A stretch of 48,872 bases of DNA from Candidatus Omnitrophota bacterium (GCA_029568995.1 JAKPYU010000238.1:1-48872), one strand, 5' to 3'. Positions 15,366 through 24,056 are shown, numbered from the stretch's first letter. Made by a program: numbers and translations. Notes: generated by a model from the letters alone, not told the origin.

Positions 15366-16931
15366 ATGAAAAAACGATTCTGTCTGTGGACAGTCGGGCT
15401 GACGATCCTATTGGTTCCGCTGGCGACGGTTGTGCAATCCGCCAGTTCCCCGGAAGAGGCCGGAATCACGCCGGTCACCGGCGACCTGACCCCTTGGCGT
15501 GCCTATGGCGCGGATATGGTGAACTGGGAAAATCCCTGGATTATCGCGTTGAAAAACGGCAATATCGTGGCCTTCAAGCTCGCCATGGATATGACGGCTC
15601 CCGGATGGCTCGCCGGAAGCGAGTTTCTGATGTTCGGTCCCGATGGAACTCAACTTACTCCCCTGCCGGTCAGTGGCAGCTACGATTCCACAGGGGCACC
15701 GATCCCGTTCTGCGATTATCCTTCACTGGGCGGAGCCTGGGGGGCGTTCACCCATGGCGCAGCAGCGGATCGCGTGAATGGGAACGGTTTTGTCGTTCAT
15801 AACCAGGGCCAATATGCGTCCATTCTGGGATGGGAATATGCTGCTGAGGTCGGTGATGAGGCCTTTTCTCTGGTTCAGCTATTCAACAATGACGGGACGC
15901 CCAGGGGAACCAGCATCAACGCCTTCGGCACTTTGACCGCTGAAGAAGGGGGTTACCGGGATATCGGTGCGGTCATTCTCAGCAACGGCGATATCGTAGC
16001 CCTCGGTGAGGACCGTCAATCCAGCGATGATGCGAAAGACGCAGCGGGTCTTGTCGGTGGCGAGGCAGCCGTTGCAGTTATCCTTGGGCCGGATGGAACG
16101 CAAAAGAAGGCCCCGTTCCTGGTGCATACCGATGCCAACGGCCAATATATCGGGACCGGCAACAGCAGTATTGTTTACCAGAATATCGTGGCGTTTGAGG
16201 GCGGATTCATGATCGACCACGGAGCCGGAATGCGCTGGTACAACAACGACGGAACGCCCCGAACTCCGTCCATGCCGGATCACGAATCCCTGGCTGGCGT
16301 GGAACTTGTTGAGGGATTTGCTTTCGCTTTCGTTGCCGATTCCGCTGGTCGTGGCGACAGCAGCATGATCGCCAGCAACGGGAAAGACCTGGTTGTGAAG
16401 AGCATCAATGTTACATCCGGCGCGGACGCGATCGGCGCGTTGATTTATTACAATGTGGACGGTTCGGTTCGCAACTGGGTGCGGTTTGACGAATCCGATC
16501 TGGTGAATTCCTTTGGCCTTGTCGATCGAACTTCTGTCGATATGGACGAAAATGGGAATGTGTTTGTGGTTTGGCAGGATGGCCGGTTCGGCGAAGGTGA
16601 CGGTGAGCTGCAGATCTTCGGGCGGTTCTTCGATAAAGATGGGAATCCCCATGGTGGCGAGTTCCCGGTGTATCAGAATTACCGGACGGAACCCTCGGTG
16701 GTCGACTATGCTCCGTACGGCCAAGTCCCCGCGGGCGATATCCATCAGCCGCGTTGCGCGATCAATTCGCAGGTTGCCGCTGTGATGGACGGAACAACCA
16801 TCGTACCGGGTGTTCCGGATACGATGAAGCAATTGGCGAAGGCATTCGGTCTGCCGCTGAACGATCCGGTTATTCGGATTTTCGAGAATCCATTTGAGCC
16901 GGTAGCAATCCAGGATTGGTCGATTTATTGA
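15366..16931 (+). CDS. secreted beta-propeller-like protein of a window-specific family (copy A)
   Basis: This 521-residue protein has a clear signal peptide (MKKRFCLWTVGLTILLVPLA, cleavage near VQSA) and an AAGGAGAG site before the ATG. Most of the mature chain is built of repeated blocks such as LSNGDIVALGEDRQ, FGPDGTQLTPLPV and MDENGNVFVVWQDGRFGEGD, resembling the short strands of BNR-like or lectin-like propellers. It is homologous to the protein at 31383-32909: both open with a GI-P-TGD block, share LGEDRQ or LYEDRQ and ILGPDG pieces, and end with NPF, PV and a final W(S/E)IY. The shared C-terminal motif could be a sorting or anchoring tail (inference). The ligand and role are unknown. 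A strong terminator follows. Confidence 0.85.
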   Translation: MKKRFCLWTVGLTILLVPLATVVQSASSPEEAGITPVTGDLTPWRAYGADMVNWENPWIIALKNGNIVAFKLAMDMTAPGWLAGSEFLMFGPDGTQLTPLPVSGSYDSTGAPIPFCDYPSLGGAWGAFTHGAAADRVNGNGFVVHNQGQYASILGWEYAAEVGDEAFSLVQLFNNDGTPRGTSINAFGTLTAEEGGYRDIGAVILSNGDIVALGEDRQSSDDAKDAAGLVGGEAAVAVILGPDGTQKKAPFLVHTDANGQYIGTGNSSIVYQNIVAFEGGFMIDHGAGMRWYNNDGTPRTPSMPDHESLAGVELVEGFAFAFVADSAGRGDSSMIASNGKDLVVKSINVTSGADAIGALIYYNVDGSVRNWVRFDESDLVNSFGLVDRTSVDMDENGNVFVVWQDGRFGEGDGELQIFGRFFDKDGNPHGGEFPVYQNYRTEPSVVDYAPYGQVPAGDIHQPRCAINSQVAAVMDGTTIVPGVPDTMKQLAKAFGLPLNDPVIRIFENPFEPVAIQDWSIY

Positions 16932-16957
16932 TTTACGGTAGTTGATGAGCAGGAATT

Positions 16958-17005
16958 AAGCCCGTTCGCTTTCGGAACTGACGGCCCGGCGAACGGGCTT
17001 TTTCT
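16958..17005 (+). terminator. intrinsic terminator
   Basis: A 12-base stem (aagcccgttcgc at 16958-16969, gcgaacgggctt at 16989-17000) with a 19-base loop is followed by tttct. It lies 26 bases after the stop of the secreted propeller gene. Confidence 0.8.
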
Positions 17006-17128
17006 TTGTGATTTCTCATAGATTTGCACGGGTGTAGTGTTTTCAAACGAATGAATGCTTTGTAAATTGGAAAAAAGAGACGATATCGCGCTCGGTGAGC
17101 TGTCGGGCGCGATATCTTTGTGTGAATG

Positions 17129-17236
17129 CCCCCCCTCAATCCCCCCGTGAACGGGGGGAGGCTTTCTCCCTCCCCGTTCACGGGGAGGGCTGGGGTGGGG
17201 GTTCTTGTCGGTCTACGGGGAGGGCTGGGGTGGGGT
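17129..17236. repeat. dispersed GC-rich palindromic element, with a partial tandem copy
   Basis: Two hairpins (ccccccgtgaacgggggg at 17141-17158, and ctccccgttcacggggag at 17170-17187) lie inside outer arms of C-rich and G-rich sequence. The 3' end (cacggggagggctggggtgg) is repeated imperfectly at 17213-17236. A full second copy lies at 19977-20057. The rest of the 355-base gap before the MFS gene holds the terminator above and no recognisable gene. Confidence 0.85.
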
Positions 17237-17286
17237 GAAAAGCGGCGGCACGAGCGTTTTGCAGGCAGATAATTCAGGCAATCAGC

Positions 17287-18777
17287 ATGTTTCATTGGCT
17301 TTCTCCGCAAACTACCATATCCCGGGAATCCCATGAAAAGGGTCTTCGCATGATCCTGTGGGACGGGATCTTCTCCAATATGATGGGAAGCCTGACGGGT
17401 GGTGCGTTCCTGATTGCTTATGCCCTGCTTCTTGGAGCCTCCAACACCGTCGTGGGCCTGATTTCCGCGGTCAGCCCTCTCACCCAGATTCTTCAGATCC
17501 CCTCGATTTTCCTGGTGGAGAAGACGCAGCGGCGCAAGGCGCTTTCGGTCACGGCTTCCTTCTGGGGACGGTTGTTCTGGGTGGTGATCATTGCCTTGCC
17601 GTTCTTCTCCGCAGGACCCTATCGGCTGCATATCTTTCTGGTGTCACTGTTTGCGTATTTTTCACTGAACACCATCAGCGTCTGCGCGTTCAACTCGTGG
17701 ATTCGGGACCTGGTTCCCGATGAGGTGATGGGGCGCTTCTGGGCGGACCGGATGTCCTGGGCGATCGGGACGGCGATGGTGGTGGGATTGCTGGCGGCGT
17801 TTGGGATTGATTCCTGCAAGGCACGGTATACCGATGATCTGTATGTCTACAGTATGGTCTTTGCGATTGCCCTGTTTTCCGGAATGATCGGCGTGGTCTG
17901 CCTGGCCCGGATCCCGGAACCCAAAATGGAGATCATACCCGGACGAAGCCTCACATCCATTTTGATGGAGCCGCTCCGGGATACGAACTATCGAATGCTG
18001 TTGTTTTTTCTGGCGGCCTGGCAATTTGCGGCGAATCTCTCTGCACCCTTCTTTGCCGTGTATATGCTTCAGCGGCTGAATCTCAGCATGAGTGTTGTCC
18101 TGTTGCTGTCCACCCTCAGCCAGATTGTGAATGTGTTGTTTCTGCGGATCTGGGGGCGTCTGGCAGATGGCTATTCCAACAAGTCAGTCCTGGCGATTTG
18201 CGGGCCGATGTTCATGGTGAGCGTGATTCTCTGGCCGTTTACAACGACGCCAGGTTCCGACAAGTTCGCCCTGCTGTTGTTGATTGTGATTCACGTACTG
18301 GCCGGAGTTTCCACAGCCGGAGTGACGTTGTGTTCGAGGGGGATCGCGCTGAAGACCGCCCCGCGTGGCCGCGCAACCGCGTACCTGGCTACAAATGCCC
18401 TCGTATCCGGGTGCGCAGCCACTGTGGCTCCTCTCCTTGCGGGGATGGCAGCGGACGGACTGGCCACACAGGAATTCAATGTCACCCTCCATTGGATCTC
18501 CGATCTCATGACCCATCACGAAATGCAGTGGACTCCCATCCAATTGCGTGGATTGGATTTTCTGTTCGTGTTCTCCTTCATATTTGGACTCTACGCGGTG
18601 CGGCGATTGATCCTCATCAGAGAGGTTGGGGAGGTCAAGGAAGATGTGGTCCTGGTCCAGTTGTACACAGAAATCAGGAATGTCATGCGGCATGTTTCCA
18701 ACATTCCGGGGTTGCGCCACTTCACCTATTTCCCCTATGCTATCCTGAAGGGAATTCGAAAGAACAAGCACCATTGA
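17287..18777 (+). CDS. MFS transporter
   Basis: This 496-residue integral membrane protein has about eleven to twelve hydrophobic helices. The loop after helix 2 carries FLVEKTQRRKAL, and the middle of the protein has WGRLADGYSNKSVLAICGP, the repeated cytoplasmic-loop motif of the major facilitator superfamily. After residue 370 there is a long soluble loop (LATQEFNVTLHWISDLMTHH) and a basic C-terminal tail of about 60 residues ending KGIRKNKHH. The substrate cannot be inferred; the general shape resembles uncharacterised MFS members found in many bacteria. The ribosome site before the ATG is weak and a repeat lies just upstream. The corA gene follows after 25 bases, so the two may be co-transcribed. 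Confidence 0.85.
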   Translation: MFHWLSPQTTISRESHEKGLRMILWDGIFSNMMGSLTGGAFLIAYALLLGASNTVVGLISAVSPLTQILQIPSIFLVEKTQRRKALSVTASFWGRLFWVVIIALPFFSAGPYRLHIFLVSLFAYFSLNTISVCAFNSWIRDLVPDEVMGRFWADRMSWAIGTAMVVGLLAAFGIDSCKARYTDDLYVYSMVFAIALFSGMIGVVCLARIPEPKMEIIPGRSLTSILMEPLRDTNYRMLLFFLAAWQFAANLSAPFFAVYMLQRLNLSMSVVLLLSTLSQIVNVLFLRIWGRLADGYSNKSVLAICGPMFMVSVILWPFTTTPGSDKFALLLLIVIHVLAGVSTAGVTLCSRGIALKTAPRGRATAYLATNALVSGCAATVAPLLAGMAADGLATQEFNVTLHWISDLMTHHEMQWTPIQLRGLDFLFVFSFIFGLYAVRRLILIREVGEVKEDVVLVQLYTEIRNVMRHVSNIPGLRHFTYFPYAILKGIRKNKHH

Positions 18778-18802
18778 AACTCCATTTCCCTGGGAGAGTT
18801 TC

Positions 18803-19897
18803 ATGAGTCGGAGATCCAGAAAGCGTCACACCCGGAAAAGGCTGGTCGGAAAGGATTTCTTCCCCGGATCGGTCCCCGGCATATTGACGGTCGATTTCGA
18901 ATCCCCCCGACCGGCAATCCGGGTTCTGGCTTATGGCCCGGATGCCTGGATTGAGGAGGATGTCTCGTCTGTTGGGAGCCTGCCTGAATATCTTCGGAAA
19001 TGGCCGGTGACCTGGATTCAGGTGACAGGACTGGGCGATGCCCAAATCCTTCAAGAAATCGGTATCCTGTTCAATCTGCACAGGCTGGCCCTGGAGGATG
19101 TGGTCAGCAATAACCAGCGCGGCAAATTTGAGCCTTACGAAGATCATCTTTTTCTTGTCGGCCATATCCCCAAAGATGAGGAGCCGTTTGAGACCGAGCA
19201 ACTGAGCATTTTCATCGGAAAGAACTACGTGCTGACTTTTCAGGAGCGAAGCGGAGATGGGGTGGGAGTGATCCGGGAACGTATCCGGGAAAAACGAGGG
19301 CGCATTCGGAACATGGGAGCCGATTACCTGGGATACGCCCTGCTGGACTCTATGATCGACCATTACCTCCCGATTCTGGAGACACTCGATACACGGTTGG
19401 AGGAGCTGGAGGATGAGATTTTCGAGCGACCGACCGATGAGGGCAGATCTAAAATTCACGACCTGAAACGTGAACTCCGTACCCTGCGCAAAGCCGTCTG
19501 GCCCCTGCCGGACGTTGTGGAGATGCTGATGAAGGACGATTTCCCGTCGCTCACGGAGACCACGCGGGTGTATCTCCGGGATTGTCATGACCACATCGTT
19601 CACATCACGGAACTGATTGAGATTTTTGAAGATCAGGCTTCGGATCTGATGGACCTCTATCTTTCCTCGGTGAGTGCCCGGATGAACGATGTGATGAAAG
19701 TATTGACGGTGATCGCTACCATTTTCATTCCGCTCACATTTATCGCCGGGATTTACGGAATGAATTTCAATACGGAGATTTCTTCCTGGAACATGCCCGA
19801 ACTGGACTGGTATTGGGGATATCCATTTGCACTCGGATTGATGGTTGCCGTGGCCGGTATGTTGCTGTTGTTTTTCAAACGCAGGAGGTGGTTGTGA
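18803..19897 (+). CDS. corA: CorA-type magnesium/cobalt transporter
   Basis: This 364-residue protein has a large cytoplasmic funnel domain followed by two C-terminal membrane helices (about 300-318 and 338-358). The signature YGMNF (318-322), which forms the selectivity filter at the mouth of the CorA pore, is present and followed by the usual acidic loop (MPELDWYWGYP). The block LEDEIFERPTDEGRSKIHDL is the stalk-helix region of the family. It works as a pentamer to admit magnesium, sometimes cobalt or nickel (family knowledge). The basic C-terminal tail KRRRWL is typical. GGGAGAG precedes the ATG. The MFS gene is 25 bases upstream. No magnesium riboswitch is seen, but the 25-base gap would leave no room for one. 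Confidence 0.95.
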   Translation: MSRRSRKRHTRKRLVGKDFFPGSVPGILTVDFESPRPAIRVLAYGPDAWIEEDVSSVGSLPEYLRKWPVTWIQVTGLGDAQILQEIGILFNLHRLALEDVVSNNQRGKFEPYEDHLFLVGHIPKDEEPFETEQLSIFIGKNYVLTFQERSGDGVGVIRERIREKRGRIRNMGADYLGYALLDSMIDHYLPILETLDTRLEELEDEIFERPTDEGRSKIHDLKRELRTLRKAVWPLPDVVEMLMKDDFPSLTETTRVYLRDCHDHIVHITELIEIFEDQASDLMDLYLSSVSARMNDVMKVLTVIATIFIPLTFIAGIYGMNFNTEISSWNMPELDWYWGYPFALGLMVAVAGMLLLFFKRRRWL

Positions 19898-19912
19898 TTG
19901 TTTTTTTCGGTC

Positions 19913-19941
19913 TTGACAACTGAACATTTGATCAGTACAAT
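19913..19941 (+). promoter_or_regulatory. near-consensus sigma70 promoter for the dinB unit
   Basis: TTGACA (19913-19918) and TACAAT (19936-19941) are separated by exactly 17 bases. It lies 158 bases before the small gene at 20099, with a palindromic repeat in the leader. It is one of the best-matching promoters in the window. Confidence 0.7.
19922..19933. promoter_or_regulatory. LexA-like operator candidate
   Basis: GAACATTTGATC (19922-19933) matches the Gram-positive-type SOS box GAACATATGTTC at 10 of 12 positions. It lies between the -35 and -10 of the promoter ahead of dinB, an ideal place for repression. A single half-site mismatch leaves this unproven. Confidence 0.4.
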
Positions 19942-19976
19942 CTGATTGTGGATTGGGGATTTGGGATTGCAGATTG

Positions 19977-20057
19977 CCCCCCCCTCAATCCCCCCGTGAA
20001 CGGGGGGAGGAATTTCTGCTCCCTCCCCGTTCACGGGGAGGGTTGGGGTGGGGGTTG
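19977..20057. repeat. dispersed GC-rich palindromic element, second copy
   Basis: This is nearly identical to 17129-17205: the ccccccgtgaacgggggg hairpin, a short divergent spacer (aatttctg), then the ctccccgttcacggggag hairpin and a ggggtgggggtt end. It forms part of the 5' leader of the dinB unit. Confidence 0.85.
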
Positions 20058-20098
20058 TTGGTTGACAGGCCGGGAGACGAGAAAAAACCTGAACCGCG

Positions 20099-20377
20099 AT
20101 GTATTCGGAAACCTATGAGGATGTCGATGTGATCTGCCTGTTTCGCAGGCCGACGGAGATCGCCGGGCCGGAGATGAGACCCCTGCGGATGCGTCGGAGA
20201 GGAGTCATCGGCGGCGACGGGCAGGCGTTCAAGATCCGTAAAATCACCTGCCATTGGAGCAGTATGCGCGGCAAATTCCGGCAATATCACTATACGGTGC
20301 TTACCGAAGCCGAAGATGTGTACGAGCTGGTGCTCGATTCCGGCACGATGCAGTGGAAATTGCGTTGTGAAATGTAA
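20099..20377 (+). CDS. small dinB-associated protein (DUF6504-like pattern)
   Basis: This 92-residue basic protein lies 21 bases upstream of dinB. The pattern (GVIGGDGQAFKIRKITCHW, then a short loop, then VYELVLDSGTMQWKLRCEM) is that of small proteins which sit next to Y-family polymerases in several phyla (DUF6504 in actinobacteria). The match was judged by pattern only. No signal peptide is present. It may act with DinB as an accessory or clamp-related factor, but no function has been shown from this sequence. The ribosome site before the ATG is poor. It is the first gene after a near-consensus promoter with a LexA-like site. Confidence 0.65.
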   Translation: MYSETYEDVDVICLFRRPTEIAGPEMRPLRMRRRGVIGGDGQAFKIRKITCHWSSMRGKFRQYHYTVLTEAEDVYELVLDSGTMQWKLRCEM

Positions 20378-20398
20378 GAAGACGCACAAAGGCAACCC

Positions 20399-21583
20399 GT
20401 GAAAGAGCGATTTGTAAGCCACCTGGATATGGATGCCTTTTTCGCCTCAGTCGAACAGATGAGCAATCCGCATCTGGTCGGCAAACCGGTCATTGTGTCC
20501 GGAGATCCCGACGGGAGAAGCGTGGTCTCCACCTGCTCGTACGAAGCCCGTCCGTATGGAGTGCGGTCCGGAATGCCGCTTCGGGAAGCCCTTCGGAAAT
20601 GTCCGGGCGCGATCCTAGTCCAGGGACACCACGAACAATATATCCACATCTCCGCTGGAATCCTTCAAATTCTCCAGCGGTTCACGCCTTTCGTCGAACC
20701 CTTCAGCATTGACGAGGCTTTTTATGAACTATGGGATGTGGATTCCTGGGAAGAGGCCGAACGAATCGCACGAACGATCAAAAAGGAAATCGGGCGGACG
20801 TTCCATTTGACCGGCTCCATTGGGATCGCAAAGAACAAATTGCTGGCGAAATTGGCTTCGGACCTGGAAAAGCCCGACGGCCTGACACTGATTCGGGAGA
20901 CGGATATTGACCCGTTGTTCCAGCGGCTCCCCATCCGCGACCTCTGGGGAGTCGGAGAAAAAGCGGAAGCGGCGATGCACCGGATCGGAGTCAAAACAAT
21001 TTGGGATTTGAGACAGTTTACGGAACAGAAACTACAGGAGTATTTCGGAGTGGTCGGGACGTATTTTTATCATGCCTGCCGAGGGTGGGATGATACGCCG
21101 CTGGTGTATACTTTCCAGGAAGCGGAAATGAAATCCATGGGGAACGAGTATACCCTGTTTCGAGACAGCAGGCGGCGCGAACAACTGCTCGGAATCCTGC
21201 GTTTCCTGGCACAGAAAGTGAGCCGACGTCTTCGCAAAGCCAAGCGAAAAGGAAGAACGATCACGGTCAAAATCCGATTCGAACCGTTTCAAACCATCAC
21301 GCGGGCACATACCCTGCCGATGGAATGCAATTCCGAAGAAATCATCTATCGGGAGGCCCAGGAATTGTTTCTGAAAAACTGGGATGGTATTCGGAAGATA
21401 CGCCTGTTGGGGGTCAGTGTCTCCCATTTGAGAAAAACAGGAGACTGGGTACAGAGCCATCTCCTGGACGATCCGGAGACCCTCCACAAAGACCGGCTGA
21501 CTCTCGCGAAGGATCGGATTCAGGACGTTTATGGAGAAAGCATGATAACCTGGGGGTCCATCCTGGCATGGAGAGGAGTGTAA
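20399..21583 (+). CDS. dinB: DNA polymerase IV (Y-family translesion polymerase)
   Basis: This 394-residue error-prone polymerase starts at GTG 20399 with AAAGG upstream. The palm domain has the first metal ligand D10 in HLDMDAFFASVE and the catalytic pair D105 E106 in SIDEAF. The LTGSIGIAKNKLLAKLASDL and GLTLI regions are the Y-family helix-hairpin and finger blocks, and RDLWGVGEKA is the following helix-hairpin-helix. The C-terminal little-finger domain (from about residue 240) is basic. The end does not show a clear QLxLF clamp-binding motif. It copies past damaged bases. The gene is second in a unit with a small accessory-like protein and a DUF72 gene under a promoter with a LexA-like site, so SOS induction is likely but unproven. 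Confidence 0.95.
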   Translation: MKERFVSHLDMDAFFASVEQMSNPHLVGKPVIVSGDPDGRSVVSTCSYEARPYGVRSGMPLREALRKCPGAILVQGHHEQYIHISAGILQILQRFTPFVEPFSIDEAFYELWDVDSWEEAERIARTIKKEIGRTFHLTGSIGIAKNKLLAKLASDLEKPDGLTLIRETDIDPLFQRLPIRDLWGVGEKAEAAMHRIGVKTIWDLRQFTEQKLQEYFGVVGTYFYHACRGWDDTPLVYTFQEAEMKSMGNEYTLFRDSRRREQLLGILRFLAQKVSRRLRKAKRKGRTITVKIRFEPFQTITRAHTLPMECNSEEIIYREAQELFLKNWDGIRKIRLLGVSVSHLRKTGDWVQSHLLDDPETLHKDRLTLAKDRIQDVYGESMITWGSILAWRGV

Positions 21584-21594
21584 TCACTCTCGCG

Positions 21595-22356
21595 ATGGAC
21601 GTTCATATCGGCACATCCGGTTATTCGTTCAAAGACTGGAAGGGGGTGTTTTATCCAGCGACACTCCCCGACCGGCAGATGCTTTCCCACTACTGCCAAT
21701 ACTTCGATACGCTCGAACTGAACGTGTCGTATTACCGGATTCCCTCGCCGCGAACCATGGAGAATATCGTAAAAACCACCCCCGAAGATTTCCATGTCTG
21801 GGTGAAAGCCCACCAGGATATGACCCATCATCGGGGGAAAAATCCCGACATTTTCCCGCAATTCCTGGAGTGTATTCGTCCTCTTCAGGACCAGGGGAAA
21901 TTCCAGGGAGTGCTGCTTCAGTTCCCTTTCTCGTTCAAGGGGAATCGTGAGAATTCCCTTTATTTGAAACAGCTGCGGGAACAACTGGGGGATCTGAACC
22001 TGGCCGTGGAATTCCGGCATGAGAGTTGGATCACGCCGGAAGTGCTGGAGTTCCTGCGCAGTTTGAACATGACCTATTGCATCCCCGATGAGCCGGACCT
22101 TCCGGGCCTTGTCCCGCCGGACCCATACGTCACCTCCCACATTGCCTACGTTCGGTTTCACGGACGAAACAAACAGCATTGGTGGCGCGGGGGGGACCGA
22201 TATAATTACGAATACTCCGAGGAGGAGTTGACCGAGTGGCTTCCGAAAATCGATAACCTCTCCAAAACCGCCCAGATTGTTTTTCTGTTATTCAACAACT
22301 GCCACCTGGGGCAGGCGGTTCGGAATGCGCTGTGGATGCAACAGGCTTTGTCCTGA
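21595..22356 (+). CDS. DUF72 family protein
   Basis: This 253-residue TIM-barrel-like protein starts DVHIGTSGYSFKDWKGVFYP, the typical DUF72 N terminus. Conserved patches follow: YFDTLELNVSYYRIPSPRTM, FHVWVKAHQDMTH, VLLQFPFSF, AVEFRHESW and AYVRFHGRN. No catalytic function has been established for the family, although related members contain a conserved glutamate and arginine near the barrel mouth (family knowledge). The ATG at 21595 is 11 bases after the dinB stop. An ATG at 21568 would overlap dinB and add nine residues. The close spacing puts it in the same transcript as dinB, consistent with reported DUF72/DNA-repair neighbourhoods. Confidence 0.92.
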   Translation: MDVHIGTSGYSFKDWKGVFYPATLPDRQMLSHYCQYFDTLELNVSYYRIPSPRTMENIVKTTPEDFHVWVKAHQDMTHHRGKNPDIFPQFLECIRPLQDQGKFQGVLLQFPFSFKGNRENSLYLKQLREQLGDLNLAVEFRHESWITPEVLEFLRSLNMTYCIPDEPDLPGLVPPDPYVTSHIAYVRFHGRNKQHWWRGGDRYNYEYSEEELTEWLPKIDNLSKTAQIVFLLFNNCHLGQAVRNALWMQQALS

Positions 22357-22379
22357 CCCCGAAGGGGTCGAATAGGTTT

Positions 22380-23333
22380 TCAGGGCCACACATCCGAGGT
22401 CAGAGCCTTGCGGATCTGGTAGTAATCCCACCGTGAGACGCTCTTGCCCATGGCTCCGGCGGCCTCTTCGATGTTTTTCGGACTCTTCACTCCGACAAGG
22501 GCGCAGGTTACCGCCGGATGCGCCAGGGTTGCTGCAATCACTTGCTGTGTCACGGTCATCCCATTCGCCTCTGCAATGGGACGAAGCCGGTTGATGCGAC
22601 TCACGTTCTTTTTGAACTCTTCCCCCTGAAACATCGGGTGAGTCTTCCGGAGATCGTCAAACGTCTCATCTCCCTGGAATTTGCCTGTCAACAAACCGTA
22701 TTGAAGAGTAGAAAAGGCCAGGACACCGATCCCCTCCGCCATACAGAACGGAAACAGTTCATCTTCCGCTTCCCGGCACAGAAGGTTATACCTTGGCTGA
22801 ACGGTGTCCATTCGACCGAAACGCAGGGCAGCGCGGAGTTGCTCGACATTGTAGTTGCTGCACCCGGCGTATCGGATTTTCCCCTGTTGTTTCAGGACTT
22901 CAAAAGCCCGCGCGGTTTCTTCGGGATGGGTGAATACCTCAAAAGCATGGGCCTGGTATAAGTCGATAGTTTCTAGACCCAAACGGCGCAACGACTGTTC
23001 GCATTCCCAGACCAGATAGTCGTAAGAAAGATCGGGGACTCGCTGATTGTTTCGTTCCGGCAGCCAGTGGTGGCAGGCTTTTGTGGCAACAACAAACTTC
23101 TCGCGCGAGATTCCTTTCAGGGCACGACCCAGGATTTCCTCGGCCAGCCCGTCTCCGTAAGCATCGGCGTTATCAAAAAAGTTGATCCCGACATCCAGTG
23201 CTTTGTGTACGGCGGCGACCAGATCCTCTTCGGGAACTGTTCCCCAGAAAGTCTGTCCCATCTGCCAGCATCCGAAACAAACCGGGCTGACCATGAGAGC
23301 CGTATTGCCGAGTTGAACACGTTCTTTTGCCAT
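22380..23333 (-). CDS. aldo/keto reductase
   Basis: This 317-residue NADPH-dependent oxidoreductase of the AKR superfamily has a TIM barrel. The catalytic tetrad is visible: D54 and Y59 in FDNADAYGDG, K85 in VVATKACHH and H129 in LYQAHAFE. The later block VEQLRAALRFGRMDTVQPRYNLL and the C-terminal GVKSPKNIEEAAGAMGK are the nucleotide-binding region typical of the YajO/TAS-like group. The substrate is probably a small aldehyde or ketone. AAGGAG lies 9 bases before the ATG. It faces the DUF72 gene (convergent, 23-base gap), and is separated from the next leftward gene by AT-rich repeats. Confidence 0.93.
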   Translation of the reverse strand: MAKERVQLGNTALMVSPVCFGCWQMGQTFWGTVPEEDLVAAVHKALDVGINFFDNADAYGDGLAEEILGRALKGISREKFVVATKACHHWLPERNNQRVPDLSYDYLVWECEQSLRRLGLETIDLYQAHAFEVFTHPEETARAFEVLKQQGKIRYAGCSNYNVEQLRAALRFGRMDTVQPRYNLLCREAEDELFPFCMAEGIGVLAFSTLQYGLLTGKFQGDETFDDLRKTHPMFQGEEFKKNVSRINRLRPIAEANGMTVTQQVIAATLAHPAVTCALVGVKSPKNIEEAAGAMGKSVSRWDYYQIRKALTSDVWP

Positions 23334-23360
23334 AGGATGGATCTCCTTTGAATGCAGATA

Positions 23361-23430
23361 TTACCAATTACGAATTATGAATTACGAATTGAAGAAAAAA
23401 AGGGGAGAGGAAAAGGACAAAGGATGAATT
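23361..23430. repeat. AT-rich direct repeats
   Basis: Tandem aattacgaatt and aattatgaattacg pieces at 23361-23392, then purine-rich agaaaaaaaggggagagg and aggatgaattgaagaagataagg. Similar to the block at 10507-10560. Confidence 0.45.
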
Positions 23431-23467
23431 GAAGAAGATAAGGACCAAGAGAGAACGGAAGGAGACA

Positions 23468-24001
23468 TCAGCGTTTCCAGAGCCATTGGCCCTGGCGGAT
23501 TCCCAGATGTTCGCTGGTTCCGAGCCACGCGCCACGAAGTTCGGTATGGTCCTCACCCATTTGCATAACGAATACCCCGTGATAGTCGGACCCTCGCTGT
23601 GTGGATTTCCACCGCCCGTGCACCATCCCGCCCCGGACAATCCGTCCCCTGATGACGTACGGCCTGTCGGCAGCGGAAAAGCGGCACCTTCCCCAGATCC
23701 ACGAACCGATTCTGTACACACGAAGAACATCTGCAAACCGTTCGGGTGTTTCTTCATCCCGGTCGCAGGTCCAGAGAGTTTCCCACCGTCCGGGGATACG
23801 CGCTATCGCGCCGTAGGTGACGGGAACCTCCAAAGACTCAACAACCAGGACAACCAATCGCGGAAGAAGTGCGCCACTCAGAAGAAGGACCAGATCCCGC
23901 TTCTCCATCGCCATCAGGCACAGAAATCCCAAGACAAGACAGATTAGAAATAACAGAAATGGGAGAATGCGTTTGCGAAACATGGTCTGCGAACCCGACA
24001 T
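23468..24001 (-). CDS. unknown membrane protein
   Basis: This 177-residue protein is not recognised. Two hydrophobic segments (about 12-30 and 36-54) are followed by a soluble region of about 120 residues with the blocks RVYRIGSWIWGRCRFS and MVHGRWKSTQRGSDYHGVF, a pattern of short strands with Trp and Gly. The tail ends LGIRQGQWLWKR. This could be a small outward-facing beta domain. The start is uncertain: M1 at 24001 and M7 at 23983 are both possible, and neither has a strong ribosome site. The gene lies between a dispersed repeat (24057-24162) and the aldo/keto reductase. Codon use looks ordinary for the region. Confidence 0.6.
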   Translation of the reverse strand: MSGSQTMFRKRILPFLLFLICLVLGFLCLMAMEKRDLVLLLSGALLPRLVVLVVESLEVPVTYGAIARIPGRWETLWTCDRDEETPERFADVLRVYRIGSWIWGRCRFSAADRPYVIRGRIVRGGMVHGRWKSTQRGSDYHGVFVMQMGEDHTELRGAWLGTSEHLGIRQGQWLWKR

Positions 24002-24056
24002 GAAAAGGATGGCGTCCCCACCGGCGCGGTGTAGCAGAAATCCCTTGCCCTATTCT

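Noticed and set aside
18740-19927. A 395-codon minus-strand frame opposite corA
   Set aside because: The plus strand encodes a clear CorA with YGMNF; the minus frame is a shadow.
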